From assembly GCA_000437755.1 (NCBI GenBank), contig FR900115.1, positions 3,924 to 14,578 of the forward strand: a stretch of DNA of 10,655 bases. The letters are read 5' to 3'. The position numbers and the translations under genes were made by a program. The stretch is from Roseburia sp. CAG:303 (lineage in GTDB: Bacteria; Bacillota; Clostridia; Lachnospirales; Lachnospiraceae). Below the pieces are notes generated by a model, which did not search any database, was not told the DNA's origin, and saw only the letters and a list, made by a program, of their open reading frames with translations. Below are positions 7,037 to 10,655 of the stretch, in pieces (positions within the stretch are counted from its first letter, which is position 1; each line of letters opens with the position of its first letter).

Positions 7037-8605
7037 TTAAAAATCCTCCTCTTCGATTTCCATATTAATATTTTTTGTAATTTCTACAAATTTATCTTCA
7101 AAGTGTTCGTGTTCCTCTAACAGTTTCACTTCCACTTTTACTTGCTTTTCGATCTCTTCAGCAATCAGTTTTTCGATCTCTGCAATCGTGTCTTCTCTCC
7201 CGATAAGCTCATAACCAATCTTATTCTTTGTTACGATCAGGAGTTTTCCCTCACCAGTAACCGTAAGCTTTACATCTTTCAGATAGATACTGGCCGGTCT
7301 TGTTACCCTGCCCTGAATCCTGCGCCAGTTATCTACTGCCTGCTGGATTTCTTCCGGTACAGCTAACTCCAGCTGTTTCGGCTCTTCTTTCTTTATTTCC
7401 GGCTGGTCTGCCGGTGCTGCCGGCTCACTCCTCGGTACAAAAACCTGATTTTCCATGCCTCTTTCAAGATTTGCAATCCGGTTCAATACGGCATCCAGAC
7501 TGTTTTCCATCTGCGGCTTCGCCAGTTTTACTATGGCAACCTCCGCAAGGACTCTCCTTGATGTGGAAAATTTCATCTGATTTGACAGTTCGGACAATAC
7601 CCGGATATAACGCATCACGGTATCCTCGTCCGCCATCTCTGCCTCTTCCTGCATGGCTGTCAGCCGCTCCGCAGACATGTCCAGCATATCAGAAATATCA
7701 TTTCCGTCAGAGGTCATGACTAACAGGAGATTTCTCAGGTACCAGATAAAATCGGTAACAAACTGGGACAAATCCCTGCCCGTCATAATGACCTCTTCCA
7801 GTGTGTGGACTGCCCCCATGGTGTCACCGACCAGAATCAGTCTCAACATTATGCTGAACACTTCCATATCTACCGCACCGAGTACTTCCAGTGCATGCTC
7901 ATAGGTCAGTTCCTGTCCCAGATAAAATGCGATGCACTGATCCAGCAGACTGAGTGCATCTCGCATAGATCCGTCCGCCGCCTTCGCCACATACCGCAGT
8001 GCTTTCTCTTCCGCCTGAATCCCTTCTTTATCCACCAGTTCCCTCAGTCTTGCGGCAATGACATCGATCGTGATTCGCTTAAAATCATACCTCTGGCATC
8101 GGGAAAGAATCGTAACCGGTATTTTATGCGATTCTGTTGTTGCAAGAATAAATATGACATAAGAAGGCGGCTCTTCGAGTGTCTTTAACAATGCATTAAA
8201 TGCACCAATAGACAACATATGCACCTCGTCAATGATAAACACCTTATAGCGCCCTTCCGTCGGCGGATACTGTACATTCTCGCGGATGTCACGGATATTG
8301 TCAACACCGTTATTGGATGCCGCATCGATCTCTATGACATTCATGGACGCACCCGATGCTATGGTCCGGCAGCTTGGACATTCCCCACACGGACTGCCGT
8401 CCTGCTGGTTTTCACAGTTCACTGCCTTTGCCAGAATCTTCGCAACGGTAGTCTTACCTGTTCCACGGGTTCCGCAGAACAGGTAAGCATGTCCGATTCG
8501 ATTCGCTTTTATCTGATTTTTTAATGTTGTGACTATATGATCCTGCCCTTTGACATCTTCAAAATTATCCGGGCGGAATTTCCTGTATAATGCTGTATAA
8601 GACAT
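7037..8605 (-). CDS. dnaX: DNA polymerase III clamp-loader subunit tau/gamma (DnaX)
   Basis: The product has 522 residues from the ATG at 8605 (MSYTALYRKFRP, the conserved DnaX start). An upstream in-frame ATG at 8659 would add 18 residues lying inside pfkA and is rejected. The AAA+ module has Walker A GTRGTGKT at 45-52, a zinc site C64, C73, C76 and C79, Walker B IIDEVHM at 124-130, sensor 1 ATTESHKIP at 155-163 and the SRC arginine finger at 168-170. These are the ATPase and trans-acting residues used to open and load the sliding clamp. The lid and collar run to about 360. A Pro/Glu-rich linker at about 405-430 follows, then a C-terminal domain ending in an acidic tail. The start lies 1 base after the pfkA stop, with the GGAGA ribosome site formed by the last codons of pfkA. 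No convincing programmed frameshift site for a short gamma form was seen in the middle of the gene. Confidence 0.97.
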   Translation of the reverse strand: MSYTALYRKFRPDNFEDVKGQDHIVTTLKNQIKANRIGHAYLFCGTRGTGKTTVAKILAKAVNCENQQDGSPCGECPSCRTIASGASMNVIEIDAASNNGVDNIRDIRENVQYPPTEGRYKVFIIDEVHMLSIGAFNALLKTLEEPPSYVIFILATTESHKIPVTILSRCQRYDFKRITIDVIAARLRELVDKEGIQAEEKALRYVAKAADGSMRDALSLLDQCIAFYLGQELTYEHALEVLGAVDMEVFSIMLRLILVGDTMGAVHTLEEVIMTGRDLSQFVTDFIWYLRNLLLVMTSDGNDISDMLDMSAERLTAMQEEAEMADEDTVMRYIRVLSELSNQMKFSTSRRVLAEVAIVKLAKPQMENSLDAVLNRIANLERGMENQVFVPRSEPAAPADQPEIKKEEPKQLELAVPEEIQQAVDNWRRIQGRVTRPASIYLKDVKLTVTGEGKLLIVTKNKIGYELIGREDTIAEIEKLIAEEIEKQVKVEVKLLEEHEHFEDKFVEITKNINMEIEEEDF

Positions 8606-8606
8606 A

Positions 8607-9677
8607 TTAATCTCCGAAACTGATTCCCACTGCCTTTGCTTCTTTAATGATAGATGCATTCGGATCTACCGTTTTTAATTTTCCAGCAACTTCTTCCAGT
8701 GGAATTCTGACGATTTCTCCATTCTTTATTCCTACCAGTTTTCCATAATCTCTTTCCATAATCATCTGGGCTGCTGCCGCACCAAATCTGGTTGACAGAA
8801 CTCTGTCATACGGACATGGACTTCCGCCTCTCTGTGTATGTCCCGGAATCGTAACCCTGATTTCCTGTCCGGTCTTTTCCTCGATCTTCTTGCCAATCTC
8901 ATAAGAAACCGATGGGTACGGACGTGCTGCCAGCTTCGCTTTGTATTCCTTCTTGCTTAATTTCGCATCTTCTTTGGAAATCGCACCTTCTGCCACCGCA
9001 AGAATGGAAAATCTCTTTCCTTCCCGTGTTCTCTTCTCAATCGCTTCCACTACTTTATCAATATCATAAGGAATCTCCGGAATCAGTATAATATCCGCAC
9101 CACTTGCCATTCCTGCATGCAGTGTCAGCCATCCTACTTTATGTCCCATAACTTCCACGATAAATACACGTCCATGGGATGCAGCAGTGGTATGGATACA
9201 GTCAATCGCATCGGAAGCGATATTTACTGCACTCTGAAAACCAAATGTCATATCCGTTCCCCACAGATCGTTGTCAATCGTCTTTGGCAGGGACACTACA
9301 TTTAATCCTTCTTCCCTCAGAAGATTTGCTGTTTTCTGCGAACCATTTCCGCCTAATACAACCAGACAGTCCAGATTTAACTTCTTATAGGTCTTTTTCA
9401 TTGCTTCTACTTTATCAAATCCATCTTCACCGATAACTCTCATTAATTTAAACGGCTGTCTGCTCGTTCCTATGATTGTTCCGCCTTCTGTAAGAATTCC
9501 GGAGAAATCACTCGGTTTCATAATCTTATACTCTTCGTGCATAAGTCCTTTATATCCTTCCAGGAATCCGATAATCTCGATTTCCTTCACATTGTTATAT
9601 AAGGTCTTTGCCACACCTCTCATGGTTGCATTCAGACTCTGGCAGTCTCCGCCGCTTGTCAACATTCCAACTCTCAT
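8607..9677 (-). CDS. pfkA: 6-phosphofructokinase (probably ATP-dependent; clostridial long type)
   Basis: The protein has 356 residues, longer than the about 320 of the E. coli enzyme. It phosphorylates fructose 6-phosphate to fructose 1,6-bisphosphate in glycolysis. Motifs seen are TSGGD at 7-11, GTSR at 70-73, GGNG at 109-112, the catalytic PKTIDND at 131-137 (base D135, matching E. coli D127), SHGR at 167-170, EVMGHKVGW at 175-183, and the substrate-binding GHTQRGG at 279-285. G112 matches the Gly104 position typical of ATP users, while K132 replaces Gly124 and is typical of pyrophosphate users. N111 stands where E. coli has the Mg-binding D103. I lean towards ATP but donor use is open. 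The start has AGGAGGA 7 bases upstream and a strong promoter about 60 bases before it. It heads the operon and its end encodes the dnaX ribosome site. Confidence 0.93.
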   Translation of the reverse strand: MRVGMLTSGGDCQSLNATMRGVAKTLYNNVKEIEIIGFLEGYKGLMHEEYKIMKPSDFSGILTEGGTIIGTSRQPFKLMRVIGEDGFDKVEAMKKTYKKLNLDCLVVLGGNGSQKTANLLREEGLNVVSLPKTIDNDLWGTDMTFGFQSAVNIASDAIDCIHTTAASHGRVFIVEVMGHKVGWLTLHAGMASGADIILIPEIPYDIDKVVEAIEKRTREGKRFSILAVAEGAISKEDAKLSKKEYKAKLAARPYPSVSYEIGKKIEEKTGQEIRVTIPGHTQRGGSPCPYDRVLSTRFGAAAAQMIMERDYGKLVGIKNGEIVRIPLEEVAGKLKTVDPNASIIKEAKAVGISFGD

Positions 9678-9703
9678 ATAAATCCTCCTGTTCTAATTGT
9701 CAT
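9674..9703 (-). other. Possible 9-codon leader reading frame overlapping the pfkA start
   Basis: An ATG at 9703 opens a nine-codon frame (MTIRTGGFI) ending in a TGA that overlaps the pfkA ATG as ATGA. Its two GGA codons are the pfkA ribosome binding site. Its own ribosome site is weak (AGAAG). It may be chance; if translated, it would couple to pfkA initiation. Confidence 0.2.
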
Positions 9704-9735
9704 ATAATCTTCTGTTCTTTTCCCTTTTGATGATT

Positions 9736-9764
9736 ATTTTACCATATTTATACCCGATTGACAA
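9736..9764 (-). promoter_or_regulatory. Sigma-A type promoter of the pfkA-dnaX-ybaB-recR-jet operon
   Basis: On the minus strand, TTGTCA (9764-9759) is followed after exactly 17 bases by TAAAAT (9741-9736), preceded by TG at the extended -10 position. The predicted transcript start is near 9729, giving a leader of about 50 bases before pfkA. No other clear promoter was found between here and jetC, so it probably drives the whole unit. Because no terminator follows the DUF951 gene, read-through from upstream may also contribute. Confidence 0.75.
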
Positions 9765-9776
9765 TAAAGTCATCTT

Positions 9777-9953
9777 TTATTTTATCCCCTTCAGATTCTT
9801 TTCCACAAGAGTCCGCGGCACCATAATCATATGTCCGCACCCCCTGCATTTTAATTTGAAATCTGCACCAGTCCGCAGAATTTCCCATTCATAACTTCCG
9901 CATGGATGTTTCTTCTTCAATTCGATAATATTTCCAACCTGTAATTCTTTCAT
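9777..9953 (-). CDS. DUF951 family small zinc-ribbon-like protein
   Basis: This 58-residue frame was translated by hand from the ATG at 9953 to the TAA at 9779-9777. The sequence shows the DUF951 pattern: an N-terminal VGNIIELKKKHPCG segment (6-19), then WEILRTGADFKLKC (23-36) and CRGCGHMIMVPR (36-47). H16, C18, C36, C39 and H41 could form a metal site, resembling a treble-clef or ribbon fold, though metal binding is an inference. Function in this family is unknown; some members bind nucleic acid in predictions only. The ribosome site AAGGGAG lies about 8-9 bases upstream, directly after the T-run of the terminator of the CheX-like gene. There is no terminator between it and the pfkA promoter. 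The gene looks intact and of usual family length. Confidence 0.88.
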   Translation of the reverse strand: MKELQVGNIIELKKKHPCGSYEWEILRTGADFKLKCRGCGHMIMVPRTLVEKNLKGIK

Positions 9954-9970
9954 CCTATATCTCCCTTATA

Positions 9971-10008
9971 AAAGAAAAAGCCCACTCGAATTCCTGATCC
10001 GAGTGAGC
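9971..10008 (-). terminator. Rho-independent terminator after the CheX-like gene
   Basis: On the minus strand, GCTCACTCG (10008-10000) pairs with CGAGTGGGC (9988-9980) as a 9-bp stem with one U-G pair, around an 11-base loop. It is followed by TTTTTCTTT (9979-9971). It lies 16 bases after the CheX-like stop codon, and its T-run runs straight into the ribosome site of the DUF951 gene. Confidence 0.85.
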
Positions 10009-10012
10009 CGGA

Positions 10013-10021
10013 TTTTACCAC
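10013..10021 (-). promoter_or_regulatory. Possible extended -10 promoter for the DUF951 gene
   Basis: TGGTAAAAT lies just before the terminator hairpin and is identical to the extended -10 box of the pfkA promoter. No good -35 box is seen 17 bases upstream. A transcript from here would start near 10006, inside the first arm of the hairpin, and so would lack most of it and escape termination. This is inference. Confidence 0.3.
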
Positions 10022-10024
10022 CTG

Positions 10025-10498
10025 TTATTCCTCTCCTACGCATATGTAAAGAGCAAATATCTCTTCGCCATCATTCAGCATAGGTACTCTCAATGCCTGT
10101 ATATCAGAACGCATAGTCAGATTTTCTCCTCTGGTTGCAATCGGCGGTGTAATATCCATAGAAACACCTTTTGAAGCAAATATCGTAGCCGTATTTCCCA
10201 TCACCATATTACTAAGCTCGCATAATGCGGATACCGCCATATCATTCAGTTCATCCATCTGCATTCCCATCATCATCTTTTCTGCAAAAAATCTGGCACT
10301 TTCTTCGGACATCGCCATCAGTACCTGACCTTTCAGTTCCCCTGTTACACCTACCTGCAGAAGAAATGCTTTTCCCGGAAAGTTAAGCTCTGACAGTCCC
10401 GGTTTACCAACTGCCAGCTTTACCTGTGTTGTCATCTCAATTACACTTATACTTGACTGTAAAAAAGGATTTATATGTGCTACATCTAAAGATTTCAT
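10025..10498 (-). CDS. CheX-like protein (CheC/CheX/FliY phosphatase family)
   Basis: The product has 157 residues, close to the usual CheX length of about 150-160. CheX proteins remove phosphate from CheY-type response regulators. The phosphatase motif E-x-x-N is visible as E94-L-S-N97 in ALCELSNMVMGN, on the expected long helix, followed by GNTAT at 101-105. A second-half MDITPP segment (114-119) and a closing beta strand EEIFALYICVGEE complete the alpha/beta fold. No membrane segment or signal peptide is seen. The ATG at 10498 is preceded at about 9 bases by GGGGTGG, a fair ribosome site. It has its own promoter and terminator, so it is a single-gene unit here. No chemotaxis or flagellar gene is in the window, so its partner regulator is unknown. 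Confidence 0.85.
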   Translation of the reverse strand: MKSLDVAHINPFLQSSISVIEMTTQVKLAVGKPGLSELNFPGKAFLLQVGVTGELKGQVLMAMSEESARFFAEKMMMGMQMDELNDMAVSALCELSNMVMGNTATIFASKGVSMDITPPIATRGENLTMRSDIQALRVPMLNDGEEIFALYICVGEE

Positions 10499-10540
10499 TC
10501 TAAATGTCCACCCCGCATTCTCTTAAAATATTGTGTTTTT

Positions 10541-10569
10541 AGTATAGCATAAGAAAAAGCATACTTCAA
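10541..10569 (-). promoter_or_regulatory. Sigma-A type promoter of the CheX-like gene
   Basis: TTGAAG (10569-10564) and TATACT (10546-10541) are separated by exactly 17 bases, with TGC before the -10 box as an extended -10 element. The predicted start is near 10534, giving a leader of about 36 bases that carries the GGGGTGG ribosome site. Confidence 0.7.
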
Positions 10570-10589
10570 ATGTTTTCTATAAAAATTAG

Positions 10590-10618
10590 ATGACTTTTTA
10601 CCTCTTTTGTTCTATACT
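10590..10618 (+). promoter_or_regulatory. Possible divergent promoter pointing out of the window
   Basis: On the plus strand, ATGACT (10590-10595) and TATACT (10613-10618) are 17 bases apart, with four and five matches to consensus. It is back to back with the CheX-like promoter and would serve a gene right of 10655. The rest of the 157-base stretch 10499-10655 is AT-rich and shows no gene. Confidence 0.3.
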
Positions 10619-10655
10619 ATCATTATATAATTTAGGTAATTGCGAAACACTTAAA

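Noticed and set aside
7037..8605. Programmed frameshift in dnaX producing a gamma form
   Set aside because: A-AAA-AAT heptamers occur only near the very start (around residue 28) and the very end of the gene, where a shift would not give a gamma-like product; no mid-gene slippery site was seen.
8606..8659. ATG at 8659 as dnaX start
   Set aside because: It would lie deep inside pfkA, and the conserved DnaX N-terminus MSYTALYRKFRP starts at 8605 with a ribosome site.
9764..9780. Small AT-rich hairpin (ATAAA/TTTAT) after the DUF951 gene as a terminator
   Set aside because: The stem is 5 A-T pairs only, with no T-run after it, and overlaps the pfkA -35 region.
1..10655. CRISPR array, tRNA, rRNA, SRP RNA (often near dnaX), insertion sequence or attachment site
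   Set aside because: No repeat-spacer pattern, cloverleaf, transposase-like frame or paired direct repeats were found, and the dnaX flanks leave no room for an RNA gene.

Overview
The window looks like chromosomal DNA of a low-to-medium GC Firmicute, most likely a gut-type Clostridia of the Lachnospiraceae. I infer this from protein style (the 'GGDC...GGNG' phosphofructokinase, the DnaX-YbaB-RecR trio, a DUF951 protein and an orphan CheX-like protein), from strong AGGAGG ribosome binding sites, and from promoters with extended -10 boxes. Every gene I can support lies on the minus strand, so the biological reading direction is from right to left. The many plus-strand open frames are shadows of these genes.

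In transcription order, the right end (about 10655-9777) has a CheX-like protein gene with its own promoter and a rho-independent terminator. It is followed directly by a 58-residue DUF951 zinc-ribbon-like gene (9777-9953), which is too short for most ORF calls. A strong promoter at 9736-9764 then starts a very tight operon: pfkA (phosphofructokinase), dnaX (clamp-loader tau/gamma), ybaB/ebfC (nucleoid-associated protein) and recR (recombination mediator). Neighbouring genes here are separated by 2 bases or fewer, or overlap by 1 base.

The same transcription unit runs on, after a 10-base gap, into three genes that form a MukFEB-like SMC complex of the Wadjet defence type: jetA (kleisin-like, DUF5716 type), jetB (MukE-like, DUF6063 type) and jetC (a giant SMC ATPase). 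The jetC frame starts at 3878 and stays open for 1292 codons to the left edge. It shows a head with an unusual P-loop, two long coiled-coil arms around a hinge-like domain, and the beginning of the second head half. The end of jetC, and the expected nuclease subunit jetD, would lie beyond position 1.

As a whole, the window links a glycolytic enzyme, the replisome clamp loader, recombination-repair factors and a plasmid-restricting SMC system in one apparent polycistronic unit. The main point of interest is that a Wadjet-like system (probably type III) sits downstream of a housekeeping replication/repair operon with coupled translation and no mobile-element boundary, rather than in an obvious defence island. 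No tRNA, rRNA, CRISPR array, insertion sequence or long repeat was seen. No gene-free stretch exceeds 300 bases; the longest is 157 bases at the right edge.
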